Under the pieces are notes generated by a model. The model was not told the DNA's origin and did no database searches. It saw only the letters and a list, made by a program, of their open reading frames with translations. From contig JANXSE010000219.1 of the NCBI GenBank assembly GCA_025356695.1, positions 1 through 19,670 on the forward strand: a stretch of 19,670 nucleotides of DNA. The letters are read 5' to 3'. The position numbers were made by a program, and so were the translations under genes. Source of the DNA: Betaproteobacteria bacterium. GTDB taxonomy: Bacteria; Pseudomonadota; Gammaproteobacteria; Burkholderiales; SG8-41. Positions within the stretch are counted from its first letter, which is position 1. Every line of letters begins with the position of its first letter. Positions 1-7,322 of the stretch are shown here, piece after piece.

Positions 1-1
1 C

Positions 2-265
2 CGCGCGAAGGGCGCGCAATCGCGGCCCATCCTCATGCACGGACACGATCTGATCACCTCGCTGCCCTTCATCATGACCGACGAGGTCAAGGGCGCACCG
101 TTCGACATGGTGATGAAACCCGGCATGACCTATGGCATTGAAATCACCCCGGTCAGTGCCGACGGCACGTACGGGATTTTCTTTTCGCGCTCCTACGCCA
201 TCACCACCACCGGCGTACAGGCGCTGACACCCTACCCGCCGGACGATATACTGGTCGCCGGTTGA
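2..265 (+). CDS. Probable M24-family metallopeptidase/creatinase-like hydrolase, C-terminal fragment
   Basis: Only the last 87 residues are present; the gene begins before the window. The visible part has a His-Gly-His segment (HGHDL), then a 'MKPGMTYGIEITP' stretch that resembles the 'LEPGM.FTIEPG' metal-binding Glu region of the pita-bread (M24) fold. The end, 'TTTGVQALTPYPPDD', resembles the family's closing 'VTEDG.E.LTPFP' strand. M24 members are Xaa-Pro peptidases, creatinases or related amidohydrolases acting on small peptides or amides; which one this is cannot be told. The stop is TGA at 263-265. A Bug protein gene starts 59 bp downstream on the same strand, so they may be co-transcribed. 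The family call rests on a short fragment and is moderate. Confidence 0.5.
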   Translation, partial: RAKGAQSRPILMHGHDLITSLPFIMTDEVKGAPFDMVMKPGMTYGIEITPVSADGTYGIFFSRSYAITTTGVQALTPYPPDDILVAG

Positions 266-288
266 TACAGTTCGCCGGAACAAACACA

Positions 289-304
289 TGCCGCAATGGC
301 GGCA
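289..304 (+). other. Small perfect hairpin before the first Bug gene
   Basis: TGCCGC and GCGGCA form a perfect 6-bp stem around an AATG loop in the 59-bp gap between the M24-like gene and the next coding start. No T-tract follows, so it is not a classical terminator. It may be an mRNA processing or stability element, or chance. Confidence 0.25.
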
Positions 305-324
305 AGCCTGACGAGGATAAGAAA

Positions 325-1305
325 ATGAAGTCGACCCACACGCAAGCAGCCTTCGCGGTTGTACTCCTGTGCGGCGCTACGTTATCGCCTGCCGCCGACA
401 GCATGCAAAAATATCCGGACCGTCCGATCCGCATGATCATGCCGAACGCGCCGGGCAGCGCCAACGACACCATGGGCCGCATCCTCGCCGCCAAGCTCGG
501 CGAAGCGCTCGGCCAGCAGATCGTCGTCGACAACCGCGCGGGGGCCGGCGGCATCCTCGGCATGGAGATCGGCAAGAATGCGATTGCCGACGGTTACACA
601 CTGGTTTCGCCATCGACCGCCGCCACCTCGATTGCGCCGCATATCCAGAAAAAACTGCCCTACGATCCGGTCAAGGACTATGAATTCATCTCGCTGTTCG
701 CGGTGATGCCCAATATTCTGGTCGTCAATCCGGGACAGCCGCCGAAAACGGTGAAGGAATTCATCGATTACGCCAAGGTCATGGGCAACAAACTCAATAT
801 GGCCTCGGCCGGAACCGGCGCGCAAAGCCATCTCTCCGGCACGGCGCTGATGGTGGCCGCCGGCATCGAGTCGGTGCACGTGCCCTACAAGGGCGGCGGC
901 GCCTCGGTTGCGGCGACGGTCGCCGGCGAATCGCAATGGACGTTCACGCCGGCCGCGGCGGTGATGTCGCTGATTCGCGGCAACCGTTTGCGCGCACTCG
1001 GCCACAGCCTGCTCAAACGCACGCCGCTGCTCGGCGACATGCCCGCCATCGCCGAAACGCTGCCTGGCTTCACCTACAGCGGCTGGTACGGTCTTTCCGC
1101 ACCGAAGAACACGCCCAAACCGGTACTGGACAAGCTGCGCTCGACGCTGCTCAAGGTCGCTGCCACTCCCGAGTTCAAAGAACTGATCTCGGCACAGGCA
1201 GCCGAGGTGGTGACCAACACGCCGGAAGAATTCCGCAAGTTCATCATCGACGAAATTGCCATGACCGGCAAGGCCGTGCGCGCCGCCGGCCTCAAGGCGG
1301 AATAA
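325..1305 (+). CDS. Bug-type (TctC family) periplasmic solute-binding protein 1
   Basis: This 326-residue protein has the normal length of the Bug family, which binds carboxylates or other small organic ligands in the periplasm for tripartite tricarboxylate-type uptake. Residues 1-25 form a signal peptide (basic start, hydrophobic AFAVVLLCGATL, then SPAA). The ligand loops are APGSAND at 42-48 and DNRAGAGG at 69-76, with HVPYKG at 185-190. The ATG at 325 is chosen because a GAGGATAA purine-rich site precedes it and the signal peptide begins there; an upstream in-frame TTG at 262 overlaps the previous gene and is unlikely. It is closest in the window to the Bug protein at 13401-14357. No TctA/TctB partner is adjacent. 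The gene converges on the next Bug gene with only 26 bp between stops. Confidence 0.93.
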   Translation: MKSTHTQAAFAVVLLCGATLSPAADSMQKYPDRPIRMIMPNAPGSANDTMGRILAAKLGEALGQQIVVDNRAGAGGILGMEIGKNAIADGYTLVSPSTAATSIAPHIQKKLPYDPVKDYEFISLFAVMPNILVVNPGQPPKTVKEFIDYAKVMGNKLNMASAGTGAQSHLSGTALMVAAGIESVHVPYKGGGASVAATVAGESQWTFTPAAAVMSLIRGNRLRALGHSLLKRTPLLGDMPAIAETLPGFTYSGWYGLSAPKNTPKPVLDKLRSTLLKVAATPEFKELISAQAAEVVTNTPEEFRKFIIDEIAMTGKAVRAAGLKAE

Positions 1306-1331
1306 CCGCAGCGATCACAGCACCCGCCGCC

Positions 1332-2318
1332 TCACTCCACCTTGAGGCCGGCAAGTTTGATCGCGGTACCAAAACGCGCGTATTCCTCCTGGATGAAACG
1401 GACAAATTCCTGCGGTGTCGTCACCACCGGATCGCCGCCCTGGCGCTCCATCAGTTCGCGCGTCGCCGGATCTTTCATCACCTTGACGAGCGTCGCGTAG
1501 AGTTTGTCGAACAGCGGTCGCGGCAGCGCTTTCGGTGCCATCAGCCCGGCCCAGCCGGTTGAAACATAACCCGCCACACCGGCCTCCATGATGGTCGGCA
1601 GCTCGGGGGTCAGCGGCGAACGCTTCTCGCCGCCGGTGGCCAACGCGCGCAGGCGCCCCGAGCGGATGTGCGCCATCACCGAGGGGCCCGGTGCAATGGT
1701 GAATTGCGACTCGTTGCCCATCACCGCGATCAGCGAAGCGCCACCCTTGTAGGGCACGTGTCGCGCGTCGATGCCGGCCATATTGGTAAACAGTACACCG
1801 GCGAGATGGCTCTGAAAACCGGCGCCGGCATTCGCCATGTTGAGTTTGCCCGGGTTGGCTTTCGCATAGGCAACGAGTTCCTTTACGCTGTTGAGCGGCA
1901 GCGATGGATTGACCACCAGAATGTTCTGCGTTACCGCAAACAGTGACAGCGGCGCAAAATCGCCGAGCGGATCGTAATTGAGCTTGCGGAAAATCTGCGG
2001 CGTGATGACCTGCATACCGGTCGAACTCACCAGCAGCGTGTAACCATCGGGGGCTGAACGCGCAGCGATTTCGGCGCCGATGATGCCGCCGGCACCGCCG
2101 CGGTTGTCGGCAACGATCTGCTGGCCGAGTTCCTCGCCCATGCGCATCGCCAGCACGCGCGCCAGCGTGTCGACCGAGGTGCCGGTGGTCTGCGCGATGA
2201 TGATGCGTATCGGTTTGAGTGGATAGGCGGCGGGTTCCGCCGCCGGCGCCGCCGTAGCGAGGAACAGTGTTGCCACCGCTGCGATACTGCATGCGGTCTT
2301 GCGCATCAATGCAGGCAT
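1332..2318 (-). CDS. Bug-type periplasmic solute-binding protein 2
   Basis: This 328-residue TctC-family protein has a signal peptide of about 27 residues (hydrophobic SIAAVATLFLATAAPAA). The first ligand loop reads QTTGTSVD (43-50), which lacks the common APGG pattern but keeps the Asp; the second is DNRGGAGG (71-78). HVPYKGG is retained in the middle of the protein. There are two possible ATG codons six bases apart. The inner one (2316-2318) is preferred because the GGGAG site sits 6 nt upstream of it but directly abuts the outer one (2322-2324). It lies 45 bp downstream of the oxidoreductase gene and is probably co-transcribed with it, so ligand and enzyme substrate may be related (inference). 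Confidence 0.92.
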   Translation of the reverse strand: MPALMRKTACSIAAVATLFLATAAPAAEPAAYPLKPIRIIIAQTTGTSVDTLARVLAMRMGEELGQQIVADNRGGAGGIIGAEIAARSAPDGYTLLVSSTGMQVITPQIFRKLNYDPLGDFAPLSLFAVTQNILVVNPSLPLNSVKELVAYAKANPGKLNMANAGAGFQSHLAGVLFTNMAGIDARHVPYKGGASLIAVMGNESQFTIAPGPSVMAHIRSGRLRALATGGEKRSPLTPELPTIMEAGVAGYVSTGWAGLMAPKALPRPLFDKLYATLVKVMKDPATRELMERQGGDPVVTTPQEFVRFIQEEYARFGTAIKLAGLKVE

Positions 2319-2324
2319 CGACAT

Positions 2325-2329
2325 CTCCC
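2325..2329 (-). promoter_or_regulatory. Ribosome binding site deciding the Bug 2 start
   Basis: GGGAG (minus strand) lies 6 nt before the ATG at 2316-2318 and 0 nt before the ATG at 2322-2324, so the inner start is better supported. Confidence 0.6.
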
Positions 2330-2363
2330 GGGTTGGGGTTGCATCACACCGCCGCCGCGCCGT

Positions 2364-3251
2364 TCAACCGCCTTTGAGTTGCGACCAGCGCACCGGCAGC
2401 ATGGCGCAGTCCTGCGCCCCCATGCCGGCTTGCGCCGCGTCGTCGAAACAGGCCAGCGCCTGTGCCGCCACCGGCAGGCGCGAACCGAGCGCGGCCGCCT
2501 CTTCGATCATGGTACGCAGGTCCTTGCGCACCGAATTGATGTCGAACGTGGTCTGTGCCGGCTCGGTGCCGTCGATCGCCCCCGCCATCGCCGCGCCGCG
2601 CACCTTCAACACTGCCGGCGCGCCCGAGGTGTCACCGATGATGCTGATCAGACGCTCGCCGTCGAGCCCGAGATTGCGACACAGCGCCAGCGATTCGCCC
2701 AACGCCTGCCAGTAGACCAGCAGCGGCAGATTGATCGCCAGTTTCATGCTGGAACCGGCACCGACTGCGCCGACATGCTCGACGCGCCGGCACAACTCAT
2801 CGAGCAGCGGTTTCGCGCGTGCCACGTCTTTCGCGTCGCCGCCGACGAAACCGAACAGCTTGCCGTCTTTCGCCGGGCCGACGGTGCCGCCGACCGGACA
2901 ATCGATCATCGCCGCGCCCTTCGCGTTGATGCGCGCCGCCAGCGCTTTGGCGGTATCGGGCCGCACCGTGCTCATTTCGACAAACAGTTTGCCCGCGACG
3001 TTTTCTGAAAGTAGTCCGTCTTTGCTGTCGAACGCGGTGACAATCGCCGCAGCGTCGGTGAGGATCGACAGAATGATTTCGCAACGCGACGCCAGTTCTG
3101 CCGGCGTTCCGGCCGCGTGCGCGCCGGCCTTTTCGAGCGTGGCGGTTTTCGCCGCGGTGCGGTTCCAGACGCTGACCTCATGCCCGAGCCCCAACAAACG
3201 TTCGGCAATCGCCGCGCCCATTTTGCCTATACCAACCACTCCGATCTTCAC
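2364..3251 (-). CDS. NAD(P)-dependent beta-hydroxyacid dehydrogenase (3-hydroxyisobutyrate dehydrogenase family)
   Basis: The protein has 295 residues, the usual family length. The N-terminal Rossmann fold carries GIGKMG at 7-12, and NR at 30-31 follows strand 2, which suggests NADP preference. EMST is at 92-95 and the substrate-loop motif is DCPVGGTVG at 117-125. The catalytic Lys lies in GSSMKLAIN (Lys170, Asn174) before the all-helical C-terminal domain. These enzymes oxidise or reduce beta-hydroxyacids or semialdehydes in the cytoplasm. The usual DAPVSGG loop reads DCPVGGT, so the Ser that contacts the substrate carboxylate is Gly121; specificity may differ. Translation starts at GTG (3249-3251) behind a strong GGAGG. 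It leads a two-gene unit with the Bug protein at 1332-2318 and diverges from the CocE-like gene. Confidence 0.9.
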   Translation of the reverse strand: MKIGVVGIGKMGAAIAERLLGLGHEVSVWNRTAAKTATLEKAGAHAAGTPAELASRCEIILSILTDAAAIVTAFDSKDGLLSENVAGKLFVEMSTVRPDTAKALAARINAKGAAMIDCPVGGTVGPAKDGKLFGFVGGDAKDVARAKPLLDELCRRVEHVGAVGAGSSMKLAINLPLLVYWQALGESLALCRNLGLDGERLISIIGDTSGAPAVLKVRGAAMAGAIDGTEPAQTTFDINSVRKDLRTMIEEAAALGSRLPVAAQALACFDDAAQAGMGAQDCAMLPVRWSQLKGG

Positions 3252-3256
3252 GCGCT

Positions 3257-3261
3257 CCTCC
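3257..3261 (-). promoter_or_regulatory. Strong ribosome binding site for a GTG start
   Basis: GGAGG (part of GGAGGAG) lies 5 nt before the GTG at 3249-3251. No in-frame ATG precedes the Rossmann strand, so this site sets the start of the dehydrogenase. Confidence 0.7.
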
Positions 3262-3340
3262 GTTTTTGCATTACCGCAAAGCGTGCGCCTGCGGTTGAGT
3301 TAATGATGCCGCCGCGGTAAAGTGACACGGCTCGCGGTCT

Positions 3341-3368
3341 GCGTCAATCGGCGCCGCGCTCCTATAAA
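3341..3368 (+). promoter_or_regulatory. Weak sigma70-like promoter before the CocE-like gene
   Basis: A TATAAA -10 (3363-3368) is the only clear AT-rich box in the 145-bp divergent gap 3252-3396. With a 16-nt spacer the -35 would be GCGTCA (3341-3346), a poor match. It would give a leader of roughly 20-25 nt. No convincing promoter for the opposite dehydrogenase gene was found in the same gap. Confidence 0.3.
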
Positions 3369-3396
3369 AATTCCACGCCTCAACAGGGGAGACACC

Positions 3397-5142
3397 ATGG
3401 CTGCAGCGGCAGGCGAAGTTCGCGATGGCATGCGCATCGAATGGGATATGCCGATCAAAATGGATGACGGTCTGGTGCTGAGTGCCGACGTCTTCGGCCC
3501 AATTGCCGCGGGCAGGTATCCGGTCATCCTCAGTTACGGCCCTTACGCAAAAGGTCTCGCCTTTCAGGAAGGTTATCCCTCCGCGTGGAACCGCATGGTC
3601 ACCGAGCACCCCGATGTCGCCGCCGGCTCGACCAACCAATATCAATCGTGGGAGGTCGTCGATCCCGAAAAATGGGTGCCCGAAGGTTACGTCTGCGTGC
3701 GCGTCGATTCGCGCGGTGCCGGCCGCTCGCCTGGTTTCATCGATCCGTTTTCACCGCGCGAAACGCGCGACTTCTACGCATGCATCGAATGGGCCGGCGT
3801 GCAGCCGTGGTCGAACGGCAAGGTCGGTCTTAACGGCATCTCTTACTACGGCATCAACCAGTGGCAGGTCGCCACGTTGCAGCCGCCGCATCTCACCGCG
3901 ATGTGCATCTGGGAAGGTTCGGCCGACTGGTATCGCGACATGACGCACCACGGCGGCATCCTCTCGACCTTCTGGGCCAATTGGTACGACATGCAGGTGA
4001 AGACCGTGCAATATGGCCTCGGCGAACGCGGGCCGCGCAACCGCGTCACCGGGCAACTCGTCTGCGGTGACGTCACGCTGTCGGACCGCGAACTCGCCGC
4101 CAACCGCGCAGACTTCGGCGACACCATCCTTGCGCACCCGCTCGACGACCAATACCACCGCGAACGCTCGCCGCAGTGGGACAAGGTCACGGTGCCGTTT
4201 CTCTCCGCCGCCAACTGGGGCGGCCAGGGCCTGCATCCGCGCGGCAACTTCGAGGGCTTCGGCCGCGCGACATCGAAGCAGAAATGGCTGGAAGCGCATG
4301 GCATCGAACACTGGACACATTTCTACACCGACTACGGCGTCAATCTGCAGAAGCGTTTCTTTGCGCATTTCCTCAAGGGCGAGAAAAACGGCTGGGACAA
4401 ACAACCAAAGGTGCAGTTGCAGGTACGCCACCCTGACCGCTTCGAAAAACGCCTTGAAAACGAATGGCCGCTCGCGCGCACGCAATGGACGACGCAGTAT
4501 TTGCACGGCCGCAGCTCGCAACTGTTGCCGGCGCCGGCGCAATCCGCGTCGACGCTGTCCTTCGATGCGCTGGGCGACGGCGCAAGCTTCATCTCGCCCC
4601 CCCTGGAAACGACAACGGAAATCACCGGCCCGATCGCCGCGCGGCTGTTCGTCTCGTCATCGACCAGCGATGCCGACCTCTTCGTAATCTTCCGCGTCTA
4701 CACGCCGGACCTGCGCGAAATCACCTTCATGGGCGCGATCGATCCGCACACACCCGTCGCGCAGGGCTGGCTGCGCGCCTCGCACCGCAAACTCGACAGA
4801 AAACTATCGACCGACTACCGGCCCTATCACACACACGACGAGAAACAGCCGCTGCAACCCGGCGAAATCGTCCAGCTCGATATCGAACTGTGGCCGACCT
4901 CAATCGTGGTGCCGGCGCGCCACCGCATCGCGATTACGGTGCGGGGACGCGATTATGAATACGCCAAATCCACCGGCGCGCGGCTGTCTAACTTCAAGAA
5001 TGAATTGCTCGGCTGCGGTCCGTTTCTGCACAACGAGCCGCGTGACCGTCCGGCGGACATTTTCGGCGGCACTACGACGCTGCACTTCGGCCCAGAGCAT
5101 CCGGCCTTCGTATTGCTGCCGGTGATACTGCCGAAACAATGA
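3397..5142 (+). CDS. CocE/NonD-type alpha/beta hydrolase (X-Pro dipeptidyl-peptidase S15-like)
   Basis: The protein has 581 residues and no signal peptide, so it is probably cytoplasmic. The N-terminal two thirds is an S15-like alpha/beta hydrolase with the nucleophile elbow GISYYG at 147-152 (Ser149) and an expected catalytic His308 in HWTHFY. The last ~230 residues are the beta-rich jelly-roll C-terminal domain of this family (PF08530 type). Members hydrolyse esters or amides such as cocaine; the substrate here is unknown. Where CocE has the catalytic Asp in GWYDG, this protein reads NWGGQG (273-278), so the acid must come from elsewhere. I recall the same variant in related proteins, so it may mark a subfamily. 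The ATG at 3397 is chosen for its GGGGAGA site; in-frame codons back to 3322 lack one. It stands alone between divergent and convergent neighbours. Confidence 0.88.
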   Translation: MAAAAGEVRDGMRIEWDMPIKMDDGLVLSADVFGPIAAGRYPVILSYGPYAKGLAFQEGYPSAWNRMVTEHPDVAAGSTNQYQSWEVVDPEKWVPEGYVCVRVDSRGAGRSPGFIDPFSPRETRDFYACIEWAGVQPWSNGKVGLNGISYYGINQWQVATLQPPHLTAMCIWEGSADWYRDMTHHGGILSTFWANWYDMQVKTVQYGLGERGPRNRVTGQLVCGDVTLSDRELAANRADFGDTILAHPLDDQYHRERSPQWDKVTVPFLSAANWGGQGLHPRGNFEGFGRATSKQKWLEAHGIEHWTHFYTDYGVNLQKRFFAHFLKGEKNGWDKQPKVQLQVRHPDRFEKRLENEWPLARTQWTTQYLHGRSSQLLPAPAQSASTLSFDALGDGASFISPPLETTTEITGPIAARLFVSSSTSDADLFVIFRVYTPDLREITFMGAIDPHTPVAQGWLRASHRKLDRKLSTDYRPYHTHDEKQPLQPGEIVQLDIELWPTSIVVPARHRIAITVRGRDYEYAKSTGARLSNFKNELLGCGPFLHNEPRDRPADIFGGTTTLHFGPEHPAFVLLPVILPKQ

Positions 5143-5168
5143 CCGGCTGACCAATTCGCCAGCGGTCA
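5140..5168. terminator. Possible bidirectional terminator hairpin between convergent genes
   Basis: TGACC-G-GCTG and CAGC-GGTCA can form a 9-bp stem with one bulged G around a loop of about 10 nt. The left arm includes the stop codon of the CocE-like gene, and the racemase-like gene ends 14 bp beyond the right arm on the other strand. There is no good T-tract on either side, so this is tentative. Confidence 0.35.
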
Positions 5169-5181
5169 TTCAAGCGCCCGC

Positions 5182-6045
5182 TCAGAACAGTTTCTTGCGC
5201 CGCCACTTCTGCGGATGCGGGCCCGGATAGGTCAGGCCGCTGGAACTCACCCCCATGTCGACCATCGCCTTGGCCAGCGTAATGGCACAGCTATAGCCTT
5301 CAAGCACCGGCACCTCCCAGCCAAGGTCGGCAAGCCGCTTCTGCAATATCGGCCGCATCCAGAATAGCGCCGAACAACCGAAGGTCAGCACCTCGGCGCC
5401 ATCTTCCTCGATGGCCGCCACCGCTTCGCGCACAGCGGTATCCATGATCTCCGACGACTCACCGCGCAGCACCTTGTTCTTCGCCAGATGCACCTGCGAC
5501 TCGCCGGTATGCGGTGGCCGCGGCAACGGGTAGTTGATATTGCGGATCGACGCGCAGCGCTGCTCGAAGCGGTGCTTCACCACGAGATCGTAGTAATACA
5601 TGTTGTGCACTTCAGAGAGATCGATCACGCTGAAGCGATTGCCGAGCATGCTGGCGAAATGCATCTGCGAAAAGCCGCAGGCGGTCACCGCCACGCCGTA
5701 GGGCCGCGCGATTTCTCTCGACTCAATAAAGCCTGGTTCGCCGCCGCCGAGCAGCACGATGCCATTGTACTTGCCGCTCTCGCAGGCCTCGCGCACGATG
5801 GCCAGGCGACCTGCTGCCACCAGTGCGAATTCCTCGCGCGTTTCCACCGGCCAGTCGCCATAGGTGACGAGCGGGCCGCGGTGCAGGTCCCATTCGACGT
5901 TTTCGAGGAGTACCTTGTTCTCCTCGTAATTCATCAGGCAGGTTTCCTTCGCCCCCTCGACCGGGCGGTGCAGATGTTTCGAGGTCGGCGGCAGATGAAA
6001 GGCCTGGATCAGCAGGAATCGGTACTTCTTTGAGTTCTCCGTCAT
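5182..6045 (-). CDS. Asp/Glu/hydantoin racemase family protein
   Basis: The protein has 287 residues. Two Cys stand in the positions expected for the two-base racemase mechanism: Cys123 in VTACGFSQMHF after the first half-domain, and Cys224 in LTFGCSALFW, followed by the conserved EVPVLEGYSCAI segment. The pseudo-dimeric family racemises hydantoins, glutamate or aspartate, or isomerises maleate-like diacids in the cytoplasm. The C-terminal tail is basic (QKWRRKKLF). The ATG at 6043-6045 has GGGAG 8 nt upstream; the frame stays open upstream only because it runs into the preceding Bug gene. It lies 20 bp after that Bug gene and is almost certainly co-transcribed, which suggests the binding protein and enzyme serve the same ligand (inference). 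The exact substrate is unknown. Confidence 0.82.
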   Translation of the reverse strand: MTENSKKYRFLLIQAFHLPPTSKHLHRPVEGAKETCLMNYEENKVLLENVEWDLHRGPLVTYGDWPVETREEFALVAAGRLAIVREACESGKYNGIVLLGGGEPGFIESREIARPYGVAVTACGFSQMHFASMLGNRFSVIDLSEVHNMYYYDLVVKHRFEQRCASIRNINYPLPRPPHTGESQVHLAKNKVLRGESSEIMDTAVREAVAAIEEDGAEVLTFGCSALFWMRPILQKRLADLGWEVPVLEGYSCAITLAKAMVDMGVSSSGLTYPGPHPQKWRRKKLF

Positions 6046-6065
6046 GCGATGCGCTCCCGTCCGCT

Positions 6066-7055
6066 TCAGTCGGCTGTCACGCCGACCTGCTTGACCAGCT
6101 TGGCCCAGAAATCGGTTTGCGTTTTCATGAACTGGCCGCATTCTTCGGGCGACTTGCTGATGACGACATCGGCGCCGCCAGAAGCGAGGCGTTCGATCAC
6201 CCACGGATCGGCCATTACCTTGGTAACCGCCGCATAAAGCCGCTTGACGATCGGTTGCGGCGTCGCCAACGGCACATACACGCCCTGCCACGAACCCAAC
6301 TTCAGTTCGGTAAAGCCCAGTTCGAGAAAGGTCGGCACCTCGGGCAGCGCGGCGACGCGTTTCGGCGCAACCACCGCCAGCACCTTGACGCGCCCGCTCT
6401 TCACATGCGGCACAAACGACGCCACCGTCACCAGCGACGCCACCACCTCGCCCGACAGCAGCGCCGTGGTCGCCGGCCCGGCACCGCCCTTGTAGGCAAT
6501 CTGCTGCACGTCGATGCCGGTCTTGAGCTTGAGGTATTCCATAGTCAGGCCCTGCGCGCTGCTCGCCGCGGCAGCGCCGTAATTAAGCTTGCCTGGGCGC
6601 GTTTTTGCATACTCGACAAAATCCTTCAGCGTGTTGCCCGGCACCGAAGGATGCACTGCCAGCGCGCCGGCAACGTCGACCACCGTCGATACGCAAACGA
6701 AATCACGCACCGGCTTGACAGTGAATTTGGTAAACACCGCCGGGTTAATCGCCATCGTGCCGACGTTTCCGAGCAGAAAGGTGTAGCCGTCGGCCGGTGC
6801 ATTGGCGGACATCTCGACGCCGATATTACCGGCAGCACCGGCGCGGTTATCGACGACGATCTGCTGGCCGAGCTCTTCCGACAATTTAGGTTGCAGAATG
6901 CGGCCGACAAAATCGGAGGCGCCGCCGGGCGCGAACGGCACGATCATGCGCACTGGGCGGATCGGATAGTTCGAAGCGGACTGCGCCTGCGCGCCTGCGG
7001 CCATCGTCGCAAAAATTACCGGCAGTAATGCCAGACACAGGGGTTTGTGTTTCAT
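6066..7055 (-). CDS. Bug-type periplasmic solute-binding protein 3
   Basis: This 329-residue TctC-family protein has a clear signal peptide (LCLALLPVIFATMAAG, cleavage likely after AQA near residue 24). The ligand loops are APGGASD at 42-48 and DNRAGAAG at 69-76, the most classical pair in the window; the mid-protein motif is AYKGGAG rather than VPYKG. The ATG at 7053-7055 is preceded by GGAG at 8 nt and starts the signal peptide. The same frame stays open far upstream, antisense to the neighbouring gene, but that extension has no domain and is not coding. It leads a two-gene unit with the racemase-like gene and diverges from the carboxymuconolactone-decarboxylase-like gene. Confidence 0.93.
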   Translation of the reverse strand: MKHKPLCLALLPVIFATMAAGAQAQSASNYPIRPVRMIVPFAPGGASDFVGRILQPKLSEELGQQIVVDNRAGAAGNIGVEMSANAPADGYTFLLGNVGTMAINPAVFTKFTVKPVRDFVCVSTVVDVAGALAVHPSVPGNTLKDFVEYAKTRPGKLNYGAAAASSAQGLTMEYLKLKTGIDVQQIAYKGGAGPATTALLSGEVVASLVTVASFVPHVKSGRVKVLAVVAPKRVAALPEVPTFLELGFTELKLGSWQGVYVPLATPQPIVKRLYAAVTKVMADPWVIERLASGGADVVISKSPEECGQFMKTQTDFWAKLVKQVGVTAD

Positions 7056-7214
7056 ATCAGGGTCTCCAGTTGCAATAACGGCCGGGGCCGCGGAAAAGGC
7101 AGCGGGCATTTTAACAGCAGCGAACTCGGTGCAGTGCTGGCACGCCGGCAGACAATCGACGTATGATGTCGAAAAAACAGGCGCCCTTCGCAGATTGCGG
7201 CGCCAACACGAAGC

Positions 7215-7232
7215 GTGCGGGCCTTCCCGCAC
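7215..7232 (+). other. Perfect 7-bp hairpin in the leader of the decarboxylase-like gene
   Basis: GTGCGGG-CCTT-CCCGCAC is a perfect GC-rich stem with a tetraloop, about 90 nt before the start codon. ATTAACGG follows rather than a T-tract, so it is not a simple terminator. Confidence 0.4.
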
Positions 7233-7256
7233 ATTAACGGTTGATTCCGACCGGCA

Positions 7257-7274
7257 CGTACGCAGCGGCGTACG
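7257..7274 (+). other. Second perfect 7-bp hairpin in the same leader
   Basis: CGTACGC-AGCG-GCGTACG is a perfect stem with a tetraloop; beyond one mismatch two more pairs can form. It ends 48 nt before the start codon at 7323. It may be an operator half-site pair or part of a folded leader. Confidence 0.4.
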
Positions 7275-7322
7275 CGCGGTGCGTGACTCACTCCCCGTCC
7301 ACCAACCATAGGGAAACGCAAA

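Larger units (their letters stand above)
7056..7322. promoter_or_regulatory. Divergent promoter region with several inverted repeats
   Basis: This 267-bp gap separates Bug 3 (minus) from the two-domain decarboxylase-like gene (plus). Minus strand: a TAAAAT box (plus coordinates 7108-7113) could be the -10 for Bug 3; no good -35 was found. Plus strand: TATGAT (7162-7167) could be a -10, also without a good -35. TATGAT lies inside the inverted repeat TCGAC-N7-GTCGA (7156-7172), which would suit an operator. Further downstream are two copies of GGCGCC (7180-7185 and 7199-7204) that can pair, and two perfect hairpins listed separately. No regulator gene is adjacent. Confidence 0.4.

Noticed and set aside
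325..1305. Lipoprotein signal (LLC) in Bug 1
   Set aside because: The residue before Cys16 is Leu, not Gly, Ala or Ser, so the lipobox is not met; an ordinary signal peptide is more likely.
1315..2292. Long open frame overlapping Bug 2 on the same strand
   Set aside because: It is a frameshifted shadow rich in Arg and His with no family features; the frame at 1332-2318 has the complete Bug motifs.
7138..7153. Sigma54-like TGGCACG sequence in the divergent region
   Set aside because: The -24 half matches, but the -12 GC pair is absent at the required spacing.
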